A program made the position numbers and the translations under genes. Shown piece after piece: positions 16,900 to 26,084 of a DNA stretch of 64,000 bases (positions are counted from its first letter, which is position 1; each line of letters begins with the position of its first letter). This DNA comes from Sphingobium bisphenolivorans (GTDB lineage: Bacteria > Pseudomonadota > Alphaproteobacteria > Sphingomonadales > Sphingomonadaceae). The stretch is from positions 1-64,000 of the forward strand of contig NZ_ASTG01000001.1 of the NCBI RefSeq assembly GCF_000412635.1, read 5' to 3'. The notes beneath the pieces are model-generated. The model was not told the origin of the DNA and did not search any database. It saw only the letters and a list, made by a program, of their open reading frames with translations.

Positions 16900-18492
16900 T
16901 CAGGCGGTCGGGATGGCGGTGCAGTTCTTGCTGCTGCTTCCGAAGCTCGCCGTCACCGAATTGCAGGTCCAGCCGGCATACCAGCTGTCGTTGCTGTCCT
17001 TCACCGCGCCGATATAGTTGGTGGTCGTGAAGTTGCTGTCGATCGTCTTGGGATCGATCGCGGTACGCGCCGTCTCCGCCGGACCGTTGATGAACAGGCT
17101 GGTCAGCGACGGCGTGTAGGCGAAGCTGCTGTTCGGATCGGTCGAGAAGATCGACTGGACGGTTGCATTGTCCACGCCGCCCGTGCCCTTGAAGGGGGTG
17201 GCGCTGCACTGCATGACCACCGACAGGTAGCGCGGCTTGCCCGCATCCTGCAGCGTGGTGTCGGCGTCGCGCACCGTCGCCGCACTGTTGATGCGCAGGC
17301 AGCTCTGGTCGGGGCTGACGATGATGCCGTTCACCATCGCCAGGTCCGCGCCGCCGCGCAGCATCATGGTCGCGCCGTCATCGCCGGTGTTCGACCGCTG
17401 GATATGCGTGAAGTTCGCGACCTTGAGGTACTGGCGCGGCAGCGCGTCCTCGCTGAAGCTGGTGCCGGTGGTCGACCCGTTCGAGTCCGTTTCGGTGAAG
17501 GTGTCGCCGATATTATTGTTGGCGCGCTGGACCGAAATGATGAACTGCGCCGTGCCGCGGAAGCCGACGTCGCTATCGAGATTGTCGTCCTCGTTACCGG
17601 TCAGCACCAGATGCTTGAGGTGCGCCGAACCGCCGAAAATCTCGATCCCGTCGTCCGAGCTGTTGTGGATCTGGATATGGTCGAGCACGGTGCCGGTGCC
17701 GACGCCGGAGGGGGTCAGGCCCTGCAATTCCTTGCCGTTCGCCAGCACGAAACCGGAATAGCGGATCTGGACATAGCTCATCCGGCCCGAGCTGTCCGCA
17801 TCGTCCGCGCCGCCATAGATTGCGCCGGTGGTGCCTTCGGTGTCGCGCTGGCAGGCGGTGGTGCCCGGCGCGGCGTTCGGCGCCTGATCGCAGTCGGTGA
17901 TCTTCGCGCGGCCGAGCAGCACGACCCCGCCCCACTGGCCGGACGACTGGTCTGTGGCCGAACCGGTGACATTCTCGCGGCTGGTGAAGACGATCGGCTG
18001 GGCGGCGGTGCCCACGGCGTTGATCTTGTTGCCGCGATTGACCGCCAGGAAGGCGCTGCCGGTGCCGGCGAAGACCACCACGCCCGGATCGATCGTCAGC
18101 GTGACATTGGTGCCGGTGCTCGCCGCACCCTGATCGGTGCCGACATCGACGCGGCCGGGCAGCGAGTAGATGACGCCCGCCGTCTTGGCGATCGCCGTCG
18201 AGCTGTTGAAGCGGGCCGGGAAGCCGCAATTGCGCCAGGTGTTGCTGCCGTCGCTGATGGTGCCCAGATCGGTCAGCTGGTCTGCGCCGGAAATGGTCGG
18301 ACAGCTGGCGGCGGCAGTGACATTGCCCGGCGTCGGCGTGGGCGTGGGCGAAGGAGTCGGGCTCGGCGTGGGCGTCGGCAGGACGATCGTGCCTTCACCG
18401 GGCGAAGCGATGTCGTCGGCGCCGCAAGCGCTCAGGCCCGCGCAGGCGACGCCCGCCATCAGGATGGTTTGAAAACGGTTGATCTTGGCCAT
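16900..18492 (-). CDS. ElpS-like phosphate-starvation lipoprotein
   Basis: A 530-residue lipoprotein: signal peptide with lipobox LSAC (Cys23), a Pro-Thr-Ser-rich linker (about residues 37-56), then a large domain rich in Gly, Asn, Asp and Val (LDHIQIHNSSDDGIEIFGGS, LVLTGNEDDNLDSDVG) that reads like right-handed beta-helix rungs. Ribosome site GGAG lies 5 bases upstream of the ATG. The setting (Pho box upstream, TonB receptor downstream, T2SS operon nearby) matches the Caulobacter ElpS locus, where a lipoprotein is released through T2SS during phosphate starvation. Homology to ElpS is inference from context and architecture; no enzymatic activity is assigned. Confidence 0.75.
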   Translation of the reverse strand: MAKINRFQTILMAGVACAGLSACGADDIASPGEGTIVLPTPTPSPTPSPTPTPTPGNVTAAASCPTISGADQLTDLGTISDGSNTWRNCGFPARFNSSTAIAKTAGVIYSLPGRVDVGTDQGAASTGTNVTLTIDPGVVVFAGTGSAFLAVNRGNKINAVGTAAQPIVFTSRENVTGSATDQSSGQWGGVVLLGRAKITDCDQAPNAAPGTTACQRDTEGTTGAIYGGADDADSSGRMSYVQIRYSGFVLANGKELQGLTPSGVGTGTVLDHIQIHNSSDDGIEIFGGSAHLKHLVLTGNEDDNLDSDVGFRGTAQFIISVQRANNNIGDTFTETDSNGSTTGTSFSEDALPRQYLKVANFTHIQRSNTGDDGATMMLRGGADLAMVNGIIVSPDQSCLRINSAATVRDADTTLQDAGKPRYLSVVMQCSATPFKGTGGVDNATVQSIFSTDPNSSFAYTPSLTSLFINGPAETARTAIDPKTIDSNFTTTNYIGAVKDSNDSWYAGWTCNSVTASFGSSSKNCTAIPTA

Positions 18493-18604
18493 GTCGTCTC
18501 CGCTCCGGCCTAGTGCCGGCTTGTGATAGGATGCGGAGCGTCAAGGGGAACTCAATCGGACCACGCCCCCTGTCGCCCTCGAAGGCGGCAGCTAGGCGCG
18601 GCAG

Positions 18605-18655
18605 ATGACAGGATGATTTTGCTTCCGTGACTGCTGAATGACTTAGAAATGACAG
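18605..18655 (-). promoter_or_regulatory. extended Pho box upstream of the ElpS-like operon
   Basis: Five units spaced exactly 11 bases apart, read on the minus strand as CTGTCAT, AAGTCAT, CAGTCAC, a degenerate unit, and CTGTCAT, at 18655, 18644, 18633, 18622 and 18611 (5' ends). Four of the five keep the GTCAT/GTCAC core. The box points toward the lipoprotein start 113 bases downstream. The pattern indicates cooperative PhoB binding. Confidence 0.82.
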
Positions 18656-18785
18656 TTCAAAGACTCGTGTTTCGCTTTTGTGACTGGATGAAGTTCTCGC
18701 AACATCCGTTCGCCGTGACCTTGTCGAAGGGGACCCGCCTGAGCAACGCGAAAGCTCGGAAGCCATGATCATGTCTCAGCCAATC

Positions 18786-18869
18786 GTCACCCCGGGCTTG
18801 ACCCGTGGTCCCGCTGCCTTGGCAACGTCGCGGAAAAAAGCGGCACCCCGGGTCAAGCCCGGGGGCGAC
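18786..18869. repeat. REP-type palindromic repeat pair
   Basis: Two long arms in inverse orientation: CCCCGGGCTTGACCCG on the left and CGGGTCAAGCCCGGGG on the right, separated by about 50 bases and bounded by GTCAC and GCGAC. This is a typical intergenic bacterial interspersed element. The stretch 18493-19026 otherwise contains only the Pho box and leader of the lipoprotein operon; I see no gene in it. Confidence 0.75.
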
Positions 18870-19026
18870 GCAAAGGAGGCCTTAACCCGACTGCCATTTG
18901 GCGTAGCACTTCGACTTCTCACCCCGAACCGACATGGATGATACGCATATCGCCCCCAACAAAAGCAGGGGCGCCGCCCGTGGCCGGACGACGCCCCCTC
19001 TCCCTTCACCCGGGCTTCGCGCTTGT

Positions 19027-19410
19027 TCAGCGCATGGCGTACTGCGCCTGCAGCCGGCCGAGCGCCCGCTTCGCGATCTCGCGGGAGGACGCTTCATCGC
19101 CGTCGGCGGTGACCAGCTGCGAGTCCGGCGCAAACCGTGCAGCCTTGTAGGCTTCGCGAGCCGCCTCCATGCGGCCCATGCCGGCGTAAGCATTGCCAAG
19201 ATTGATGAGACGGGCCGGATCATTCGCGCCATCCGGGCGCGGCGCCGCCAGCCTATGCGCGGCCTTGGCGTAATCGCCCGCCACCAGCGCGCCCGCGGCA
19301 AGGCGTCCGTCCGGCACGCCCACGACCACAACCTCATCGGACGCCGCGAGGGCCATGGCCGGCACGCCAGCAGCCAGCACAAGACCGACCATCGCAGCCA
19401 CCTTCATCAT
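19027..19410 (-). CDS. secreted TPR-like small protein
   Basis: A 127-residue exported protein with signal peptide MMKVAAMVGLVLAAGVPAMALA and one or two tetratricopeptide-like repeats (DPARLINLGNAYAGMGRMEAAREAYKAAR). The ATG at 19410 follows an AGGAG site by 7 bases; a second ATG comes directly after. It likely works in the periplasm through protein contacts, but no partner can be named. The AT-rich stretch at 19480-19560 should contain its promoter. Confidence 0.7.
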   Translation of the reverse strand: MMKVAAMVGLVLAAGVPAMALAASDEVVVVGVPDGRLAAGALVAGDYAKAAHRLAAPRPDGANDPARLINLGNAYAGMGRMEAAREAYKAARFAPDSQLVTADGDEASSREIAKRALGRLQAQYAMR

Positions 19411-19679
19411 CCATCTTCTCCTGACAAAACCTTCTACAATAACGGCAAGTATTTCACTTTGATGACGGCAGAACAAGATCGCCCGAACGCATCAAAAATG
19501 ATTTTTAATAAAGTAAAAACAGCCGCTTATCGTTTTTTCTCAATACTGTCATAAAAGTGTAATCGAAATAACGGCTTAGCCGCGAATCGATTCGCGCGGT
19601 CAAGGCAAGCAGCGCCAAACGCAAAAACGTTCAACTCGATGAAGATGAGAGCGATTTTTAAGAGAAGGTCCGGAGGATT

Positions 19680-20000
19680 CTGTTGCCCGGCTCCTCCGGA
19701 AGCCGCTGAATTCCCTTCTGTTGCCCGGTGGGTTCAACCGCGTTCTTTTTGAGTAATGTCCGGCCGTGAGGCCATCAATTACGCAGCAAGAGCAAGAGCC
19801 TCGTTATCGTTGGCACTTGTGAGTTTTGCACAGTTTAACGGCTTACACGGGCCGGGTGAAAATATCGCTTTTCAACACACGTCGATCCTAGTTCGGCCCC
19901 GTCATATTCCCCGGTGATCCGAGGAAGGTGGTGGAGCCGCCGGGTACTGCCCCCGGGTCCGCTGCGCCTATTGCACGACACGATTTATCACCATAGCCGG
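19680..20000 (-). ncRNA. ssrA: tmRNA, circularly permuted two-piece ssrA
   Basis: The tag frame GCC AAC GAT AAC GAG GCT ... GCG TAA encodes ANDNEALALAA, a clear SsrA tag. The gene is permuted as in other alphaproteobacteria: on the minus strand the acceptor piece comes first and ends with GGCGGCTCCACCA at 19929. A spacer of about 28 bases follows. The coding piece then begins GGGGCCGAAC at 19900, so that GGGGCCG can pair with CGGCTCC to rebuild the tRNA-like acceptor stem. The coding piece runs past the tag into two hairpins sharing GGGCAACAGAA. Outer ends are approximate. The reading frame of the downstream plus-strand NRDE gene extends into this RNA but should not be started there. Confidence 0.93.
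19779..19814 (-). other. SsrA tag reading frame (ANDNEALALAA)
   Basis: Twelve codons within ssrA, resume codon GCC to stop TAA. The product ends in LAA, the usual ClpXP recognition end. Confidence 0.92.
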
Positions 20001-20075
20001 GCGAACCCGGCACCGGCCTATATGGAGCGGGCCGCACGGTTTATCAAGGACCGTAGGGAGCAGGAAGGAAATCGC

Positions 20076-20840
20076 ATGTGCATCATGGCAATGGCGTGGA
20101 ACGCGCATCCCCGCTGGCGGCTCGTCCTCATCGGCAATCGCGACGAGCACCATGCCCGTCCCGCCGCGCCGCTCGCCCGGTGGGAGGAGCCTTCCCATCT
20201 GATCGCTGGCCGTGACCTGCAATCGGGCGGCACCTGGCTCGGCGTTTCCGATCAGGGGCGCGCCGCCATCGTGACCAACCTGCGCGGCCATGGCGATCCG
20301 CAGCCTCACAAGGCCTCGCGCGGCGCGCTGGTGACGGACCTTCTCGCCGGCAGCGGCCCCTATGCGGACCCGCAATCCGCAGCGCTTGAGGATTTCAACC
20401 CCTTCAACTTCATCCTCGTCACCACGGAGCAGGCGCAGTTCCTGACGAACCGCCCTCATCCCGTCCGCACCGATCTGACCCACGGCCTCTACGGCCTCTC
20501 CAATGGCGAACTCGACGCGCCCTGGCCCAAGACGCTGGCGCTGAAGGCCGCCCTGCTCGACTGGCTCGTGGCCGGAGGCGAAGACCCGGCCGCGCTGTTT
20601 CCGGCCCTGCGCAGCGAAGCTCTGCCGCAAGCCGGTATCGCTCCGGGAACGCCGTCCGACGTTCCCGCCGAAGCCGCCGTCTCCCCGATCTTCATCCGCA
20701 ACCCGATATACGGCACCCGCTGCAGCACGATCATCGCCGTCGATGCGCAGGGCCAGGGCGCCATCACCGAACGCCGCTTCGACGCGGATGGCGCGGAGAG
20801 CGGAGAAACCAGCTTCACCTTCACATGGCCCTCAGCCTGA
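20076..20840 (+). CDS. NRDE (TANGO2-like) family protein
   Basis: A 254-residue protein starting MCIMAMAW, with the hallmark LIGNRDEHHARPAAPLARW that names the NRDE/TANGO2 family. Conserved GTWLGVSDQGRAAIVTNLR follows. Members are of uncertain biochemistry; in eukaryotes TANGO2 affects lipid or haem handling. The ATG at 20076 has AAGGAA 6 bases upstream and leaves Cys2 exposed as in relatives. The upstream in-frame extension runs into ssrA and is rejected. A CCTCCCC/GGGGAGG hairpin follows the stop at 20842-20867. Confidence 0.85.
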   Translation: MCIMAMAWNAHPRWRLVLIGNRDEHHARPAAPLARWEEPSHLIAGRDLQSGGTWLGVSDQGRAAIVTNLRGHGDPQPHKASRGALVTDLLAGSGPYADPQSAALEDFNPFNFILVTTEQAQFLTNRPHPVRTDLTHGLYGLSNGELDAPWPKTLALKAALLDWLVAGGEDPAALFPALRSEALPQAGIAPGTPSDVPAEAAVSPIFIRNPIYGTRCSTIIAVDAQGQGAITERRFDADGAESGETSFTFTWPSA

Positions 20841-20923
20841 ACCTCCCCTGCGCAAAGCCTGGGGAGGGCGACCCATATCACCGCACCCTTCCCCCCGCTC
20901 CGTTCCCGCGCTAAAGCGTGCCC

Positions 20924-21514
20924 ATGATCCTCGTCATCGACAATTACGACAGCTTCACCTGGAACCTTGTCCATTATCTGATGGAACTGGGCGCTGAGGT
21001 AGAGGTGGTGCGCAACGACGCCATTTCAGCGGGGCAGGCCCTCTCCACCGGCGCGCAGGGCTTCCTGCTCTCGCCCGGCCCCTGTACCCCCAATGAAGCG
21101 GGCGTCAGTCTCGATCTTGTCGCCGCCTGCGCCGATGCACGCGCGCCGCTCCTGGGCGTGTGCCTCGGACACCAGTCGATCGGCCAGTATTTCGGCGGCC
21201 AGGTCGTGCGCGGCGGCCTGATGCACGGCAAGACATCCCCCGTTACCCATGACGGCACCGGCTTGTTCGAGGGGCTTCCCTCCCCCTTCATCGCGACCCG
21301 CTACCACTCGCTGATCGTGGAGGATATTCCCGACACCTTACTCGTCAACGCCACCAGCGAGGACGGCTCCGTCATGGGCTTCCGCCACCGCGACCTGCCG
21401 ATCCACTCGGTCCAGTTCCATCCCGAGAGCATCGCGACCGAGCACGGCCACGACATGCTGGCGAACTTCATGCGCCTCGCCGGCATCCCGGTGCGCGAGC
21501 GCGAAACAGCCTGA
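20924..21514 (+). CDS. trpG: anthranilate synthase glutamine amidotransferase TrpG
   Basis: Class I glutamine amidotransferase that feeds ammonia to TrpE for anthranilate synthesis. The 196-residue product shows [16 protein letters not shown], nucleophile Cys80 in [11 protein letters not shown] and the His166/Glu168 pair in QFHPESI. It heads trpG-trpD-trpC-moaC-moeA; a gap of 62 bases separates it from trpD. No trpE is present in the window. It could also serve folate (PabA) synthesis, as many TrpG proteins do. Confidence 0.94.
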   Translation: MILVIDNYDSFTWNLVHYLMELGAEVEVVRNDAISAGQALSTGAQGFLLSPGPCTPNEAGVSLDLVAACADARAPLLGVCLGHQSIGQYFGGQVVRGGLMHGKTSPVTHDGTGLFEGLPSPFIATRYHSLIVEDIPDTLLVNATSEDGSVMGFRHRDLPIHSVQFHPESIATEHGHDMLANFMRLAGIPVRERETA

Positions 21515-21576
21515 AAGCTCGATTCTCGCAAGCCGATCTCGACTCCGGCTCGCTCCCGTGATTAAGGCTGGCGGCG

Positions 21577-22569
21577 ATGACCCGCCTGCCTGATCCCGCC
21601 GCGCCGCTCTCGCCAGACGCCGCCACGCACGCCTTCGACCTGCTGTTCGACGCCGATCTGCCGGAAGCGGAGATCGCGGCCTTCCTCGTCACAATGTGCC
21701 GGCGCGGCGAAACGGCGACCGAAATCGCCGCCGCCGCCCGCGCCATGCGCGCCCGCATGATCCCGGTGAAGGCACCTGAAGGTGCGATCGACGTCTGCGG
21801 CACCGGGGGCGACGGGCACCATACGCTCAACGTCTCGACCGCCGTGTCGCTGGTCGTCGCCGCAGCCGGCGTGCCGGTCGCCAAGCATGGCAACCGCGCC
21901 GCCTCTTCGAAGGCCGGCGCCGCCGACACGCTCGAAGCCCTCGGTCTGAACCTCGACAGCGCCGCCGCCACAGCCGAAGCGACGCTCGCCGACCTCGGCA
22001 TCTGCTTCCTCTTCGCGCAAAACTATCACCCGGCGCTGAAACGCCTCGGCCCGATCCGCAAGTCGATCGGCGAGCGTACCATCTTCAACCTGATGGGCCC
22101 CCTCGCCAATCCCGCGCAGGTGCGCCGCCAACTGGTCGGCATCGCGCGCCCCGCCTATGTGCCGATCTACGCGGAAGCAATTGCCGAACTCGGCGTCGAC
22201 CGCGCCATGATCGTGTCGGGCGACGAGGGGCTGGACGAACTCTCCCTCGCCGGCGGCAACGACCTCGCCGAGGTAAAGGGCCATGATCTTGTCGCCATGC
22301 GCCGCCTCGCCGCCGCCGACCTCGGCCTTGCCACCCATCCGGTCGAAGCCATCCGCGGCGGCGACCCCGCGCACAACGCCGCCGCGCTCCGTGCGCTGCT
22401 GCAGGGCGAAACCGGCCCCTATCGCGACGCCGTGCTGCTGAACGCCGCTGCCGCGCTCGTCGTCGCCGACGCCGTCTCTGACCTGCGCGAGGGCGTGGAG
22501 GAAGCCGCCGAAACCATCGACCGGGGGCTTGCCAACGCCCTGCTCAATTGCTGGATTGCCTACTCATGA
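21577..22569 (+). CDS. trpD: anthranilate phosphoribosyltransferase TrpD
   Basis: Transfers phosphoribose from PRPP to anthranilate, the second committed tryptophan step. The 330-residue product carries the glycine-rich PRPP motif [37 protein letters not shown], and the anthranilate/Mg site region (LDELSLAG). Length is normal for the family. The stop overlaps the trpC start (ATGA), so translation is coupled. Confidence 0.96.
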   Translation: MTRLPDPAAPLSPDAATHAFDLLFDADLPEAEIAAFLVTMCRRGETATEIAAAARAMRARMIPVKAPEGAIDVCGTGGDGHHTLNVSTAVSLVVAAAGVPVAKHGNRAASSKAGAADTLEALGLNLDSAAATAEATLADLGICFLFAQNYHPALKRLGPIRKSIGERTIFNLMGPLANPAQVRRQLVGIARPAYVPIYAEAIAELGVDRAMIVSGDEGLDELSLAGGNDLAEVKGHDLVAMRRLAAADLGLATHPVEAIRGGDPAHNAAALRALLQGETGPYRDAVLLNAAAALVVADAVSDLREGVEEAAETIDRGLANALLNCWIAYS

Positions 22570-23360
22570 CCAACAAGCTGATCGAAATCTGCGACACCAA
22601 GCGGGAGGAAGTGGCCCACCGCAAGGCCGCGATCACCGTCTCCACCCTGCATGCCCGCGCCGCCGAGCAGACGCCGCCGCGCGGCTTTCGCGCCGCGCTG
22701 GACGGCGCCGCCCGCTCGGGCTTCGGCCTCATCGCGGAGATCAAGAAGGCGAGCCCGTCCAAGGGCCTCATCCGTGCCGATTTCGACCCGCCCGCCCATG
22801 CGCAGGCCTATGCCGCCGCCGGCGCCGCCTGCCTGTCGGTCCTGACCGACGAACCCTATTTCCAGGGCCACGATGATTATCTCATGGCCGCCCGCTCCGC
22901 CTGCGCCCTGCCGGTGCTGCGCAAGGATTTCATCGTCGACCCCTGGCAGATCCTCGAAAGCCGCTCGCTCGGCGCCGACGCCATCCTCATCATCGTCGCC
23001 GCGTTGGAGGACAGCCAGATGGCCGAGATAGAGGATGCCGCCCTCGGCCTCGGCATGGACGCCCTCATCGAAGTGCACGACGCCCATGAACTGGAGCGCG
23101 CGATGAAGCTCCGCTCGCGCCTCATCGGCGTCAACAATCGCGACCTGCGCGACTTCAGCGTCGACTTCGCCCGCACCTACGAACTGGTGGGTCAGGCACC
23201 CGCAGGCTGCACCTTCGTCGCCGAAAGCGGCCTCGGCAGCCATGCCGATCTGGTCGCCATGGCGGACCATGGCGTCCGCTGCTTCCTCGTCGGGGAAAGC
23301 CTGATGCGCCAGCCCGATGTCGAGCGCGCGACCCACAGCCTCCTCACCGGCGAAGCATGA
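22566..23360 (+). CDS. trpC: indole-3-glycerol phosphate synthase TrpC
   Basis: TIM-barrel enzyme closing the indole ring of tryptophan. The 264-residue product has [12 protein letters not shown] (catalytic Lys), [13 protein letters not shown] (second Lys), IGVNNRDL and AESGL, the standard active-site strands. It is monofunctional, with no TrpF fusion. The ATG at 22566 is fixed by the ATGA overlap with trpD; an earlier in-frame start would lie within trpD. It ends overlapping moaC. Confidence 0.96.
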   Translation: MTNKLIEICDTKREEVAHRKAAITVSTLHARAAEQTPPRGFRAALDGAARSGFGLIAEIKKASPSKGLIRADFDPPAHAQAYAAAGAACLSVLTDEPYFQGHDDYLMAARSACALPVLRKDFIVDPWQILESRSLGADAILIIVAALEDSQMAEIEDAALGLGMDALIEVHDAHELERAMKLRSRLIGVNNRDLRDFSVDFARTYELVGQAPAGCTFVAESGLGSHADLVAMADHGVRCFLVGESLMRQPDVERATHSLLTGEA

Positions 23361-23827
23361 GCAAGCTCACCCATCTCGATGAGGACGGCTCGGCGCATAT
23401 GGTCGATGTCTCGGCCAAGGCGGTAACGTCCCGACAGGCGGTCGCCGGCGGCCGCATATCGATGAGCGAGGAAGCCGCCGCCGCCATCGCGCAGGGTCTC
23501 GTCAAGAAGGGCGACGTCCTCGCCGTCGCTCGAGTGGCGGGCATCATGGCCGCCAAGCGCACCGCCGACCTCATCCCGCTCTGCCACCCGATCGCGCTGA
23601 GTTCCGTCAGCATCGACTTCGACCTCGATGCCACCGGCGTCACCGTCAGCGCGACCGCCAGGACAGCCGGCCAAACCGGCGTCGAGATGGAGGCGCTGAC
23701 CGCCGCCTCCGTCGCGCTGCTCACCGTCTATGACATGGCGAAGGCGCTCGACAAGGGCATGGTCATCGCCGGCGTCCGCCTGCTCTCCAAGACCGGCGGC
23801 AAGTCCGGCGACTGGAAAGCGGCATGA
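23357..23827 (+). CDS. moaC: cyclic pyranopterin monophosphate synthase MoaC
   Basis: Second enzyme of molybdenum cofactor synthesis, converting the MoaA product to cPMP. The 156-residue product contains [24 protein letters not shown] and [20 protein letters not shown], which include the conserved catalytic lysine and acidic residues. It overlaps trpC and moeA by 4 bases each, an arrangement recurrent in sphingomonads. Confidence 0.96.
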   Translation: MSKLTHLDEDGSAHMVDVSAKAVTSRQAVAGGRISMSEEAAAAIAQGLVKKGDVLAVARVAGIMAAKRTADLIPLCHPIALSSVSIDFDLDATGVTVSATARTAGQTGVEMEALTAASVALLTVYDMAKALDKGMVIAGVRLLSKTGGKSGDWKAA

Positions 23828-25008
23828 GCCTGCTGCCGGTTGCGCAAGCGCAGGAGCGCCTGCTGGCACTGGCGGCACCCCTTGGCGCGGAAGACGCCGC
23901 GATCGCCACCTGCGCAGGCCGCTGGCTCGCGCGCGACATTCACTCCCTGCGCGATCAGCCCTGGGCCAATCTTTCCGCGATGGACGGCTACGCCCTGCGC
24001 GCCTCCGAATGGCCCGGTCCCTGGCGCGTCGTCGCGCAAAGTAGCGCTGGCGGGGCGATGCCACAGCCGCTCGGGGCGGGTGAAGCCTGCCGCATCTTCA
24101 CCGGCGCACCCCTTCCAGAAGGCGCCGATACGGTGCTGATCCAGGAGGAAGCGGTTGTGCAGGACGACGAACTGCGCGCGTCGGCCGATCCCTATTCCCC
24201 CGGCCGCCACGTCCGTCCGCTCGGCTCGGACTTCCACGCAACAAGCCTCCTACTGTCAGGTGGCAGCCGCCTCGGCCCCGCGCAGATCGCGCTGGCCGTG
24301 CTCGGCGGCCATGGCGCGCTGCCGGTTGGCCGGCGGCCCCGCATAGCACTGCTCTCCACCGGCAATGAACTGGTGCCGCCCGGCGCGCCGACGCTGCCCG
24401 GCCAGCTGCCCTCCTCCAACGCCGCGATGCTGGCCGCCATGTTCAGCCCACTCCCCTGCGACCTCATCGACCTCGGCATCGTGCCGGACGATCTGGACGC
24501 CATGACCGAGGCCTTCCGCCGCGCGGCGGACGCGGACGTCATCGTCTCGACCGGCGGCGCGTCGGTCGGCGATCATGACCTCGTCAGGCCAGGTTTCGCG
24601 GCGGCAGGCGGCAGCCTCGATTTCTGGAAAATCCGCATGCGGCCGGGCAAGCCCCTGATGGCGGGAACGCTTGGGCACTCGATCTTTCTCGGCCTCCCCG
24701 GCAATCCCGTATCGGCCTTCGTGACCGCGACCCTCTTCCTCCTGCCTTTGGTGCGCCACATGGCCGGCGCACGTTCGCCCCTGCCGCCAACTACCACCGC
24801 CGTCCTGGCGGCGCCCGTTCCCCCCACCGGCGACCGCGACGATTATCTGCGCGCCTATCGCAGCCCGGCCGGCATCGTCTCCGTCACCTCGCAGGACAGC
24901 GCCGCCACCGCCGCCCTAGCCTGCGCCGACTGCCTCATCCTGCGCCCGGCCCATTCGCCAGCGGCGCAGGCGGGTGAAACGGTCACGGTCATCCCATTGA
25001 CGGTGTAG
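23824..25008 (+). CDS. moeA: molybdopterin molybdotransferase MoeA
   Basis: Inserts molybdate into adenylated molybdopterin. The 394-residue product has the MoeA domain order: [24 protein letters not shown], then the MPT-binding domain with [28 protein letters not shown] and [12 protein letters not shown], and a C-terminal beta domain. It is the last gene of the cluster. A short repeat (CACCCCGGGCATGCCACGGAGTG region, about 25058-25082) follows it. Confidence 0.95.
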   Translation: MSLLPVAQAQERLLALAAPLGAEDAAIATCAGRWLARDIHSLRDQPWANLSAMDGYALRASEWPGPWRVVAQSSAGGAMPQPLGAGEACRIFTGAPLPEGADTVLIQEEAVVQDDELRASADPYSPGRHVRPLGSDFHATSLLLSGGSRLGPAQIALAVLGGHGALPVGRRPRIALLSTGNELVPPGAPTLPGQLPSSNAAMLAAMFSPLPCDLIDLGIVPDDLDAMTEAFRRAADADVIVSTGGASVGDHDLVRPGFAAAGGSLDFWKIRMRPGKPLMAGTLGHSIFLGLPGNPVSAFVTATLFLLPLVRHMAGARSPLPPTTTAVLAAPVPPTGDRDDYLRAYRSPAGIVSVTSQDSAATAALACADCLILRPAHSPAAQAGETVTVIPLTV

Positions 25009-25161
25009 AGCGTGCCCATCTTGTGCAGAAACATCCGCGTCCAGGCTCTCTTTTCGTCACCCCGGGCATGCCACGGAGTGACGATCACTCAAACATGACC
25101 GTGCTTTGGAGTCCCCACCCCCCGCTTGCCCCACGCCCCAGCCCCCGCTATCGGCCCGCTC

Positions 25162-25857
25162 ATGACAGCGCATAAATCCGGCGACCCCACCACGCTCAAC
25201 CGCCTCTACGGCCGCCAGTCGGGCCACAAGCTGCGCGCTGGCCAGCAGGAACTGGTCGACACGCTGCTCCCCGCCATCTCCGTCCCGGAAGAGGGCGAGA
25301 TCACCGCCGCTAACCTGTTCGGCTATGACCGCCCGCTGCATTTCGAGATCGGCTTCGGCGGCGGCGAGCATCTTGCCTATCGCGCCGACCTGCTGCCCGA
25401 CCACGGCTTTATCGGTGCGGAGCCGTTCCTGAACGGCGTCGTCACCGCCCTCGGCCATGTGCGCGATTCTGCGCTCGGCAACGTCCGCCTCCACATGGGC
25501 GACGCGCTTCAGGTCTTGAGCCGGATCCCCGACGGGGCGCTCAGCTTCGTCTATCTGCTCCACCCCGATCCCTGGCCCAAGGCGCGCCACGCCAAGCGCC
25601 GCATGATGAACCCCGGCCCGGTCGCGATGATCGCGCGCAAGCTCAAGCCCGGCGGCGAGTTCCGCTTCGGCACCGATCACCCTGTCTATCTGCGCTGGGC
25701 GCTGATGGTCATGAACGGCCATCCCGATTTCGACTGGCTGGCAAGCGAGGCCAAGGATTTCCAGACCCGCCCCGGCGGCTGGCCCGAAACCCGCTACGAA
25801 GCCAAGGCCCGCCGCCTCGGCCACGAAGTCTGGTATTTCAGGTACCGGCGGCGGTAG
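25162..25857 (+). CDS. trmB: tRNA (guanine-N7-)-methyltransferase TrmB
   Basis: SAM-dependent methylation of G46 in the tRNA variable loop. The 231-residue product shows the SAM motif FEIGFGGGEHL, LHPDPWPKARHAKRRM, and GGEFRFGTDHPVY typical of TrmB. The ATG at 25162 matches the family start (short basic N-terminus with LYGRQSGHKLR); an upstream in-frame start would add 12 unlike residues. The gene stands alone, 153 bases after moeA. Confidence 0.95.
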   Translation: MTAHKSGDPTTLNRLYGRQSGHKLRAGQQELVDTLLPAISVPEEGEITAANLFGYDRPLHFEIGFGGGEHLAYRADLLPDHGFIGAEPFLNGVVTALGHVRDSALGNVRLHMGDALQVLSRIPDGALSFVYLLHPDPWPKARHAKRRMMNPGPVAMIARKLKPGGEFRFGTDHPVYLRWALMVMNGHPDFDWLASEAKDFQTRPGGWPETRYEAKARRLGHEVWYFRYRRR

Positions 25858-25941
25858 CGCGCCTCATTTCCCGCATCCGTTCGGTTGAGCTCGACGTGCG
25901 CTGACCCCCGTTTAGTCGAGCGGGACCATCTTTGAGTGACC

Positions 25942-26014
25942 GTCACCCCGGACTCGATCCGAGGTCCCGCTTCTTAGCTGACGTTGCGGGGAAAGCGGAA
26001 CCTCGGGTCGGAGG
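25942..26014. repeat. degenerate REP-type repeat
   Basis: Arms CACCCCGGACTCGATCCGAGG and AACCTCGGGTCGGAGG are imperfect inverted partners around an AGCGG/CCGCT core. It is related to the element at 18786 but more diverged. It lies between trmB and the convergent histidine kinase. Confidence 0.55.
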
Positions 26015-26084
26015 TTCATAACACCCAAGCTTCGGCGTCAGATGATCACGCTCTAAGCCGCTCCAAATCCAGGAGCGCCAGCGC

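Noticed and set aside
19546..19563. A CTGTCAT-AAAA-GTGTAAT stretch resembling a Pho box
   Set aside because: Only the first unit matches, and it points rightward into ssrA's antisense rather than to a gene start. A similar half match on the minus strand near 19455 is equally weak.
19914..20075. N-terminal extension of the NRDE gene
   Set aside because: The DNA encodes the acceptor piece of tmRNA; the NRDE family start MCI lies at 20076 behind its own ribosome site.
20842..20867. CCTCCCC/GGGGAGG hairpin after the NRDE gene as an intrinsic terminator
   Set aside because: The stem is clear but no T-run follows; it may be a repeat remnant.
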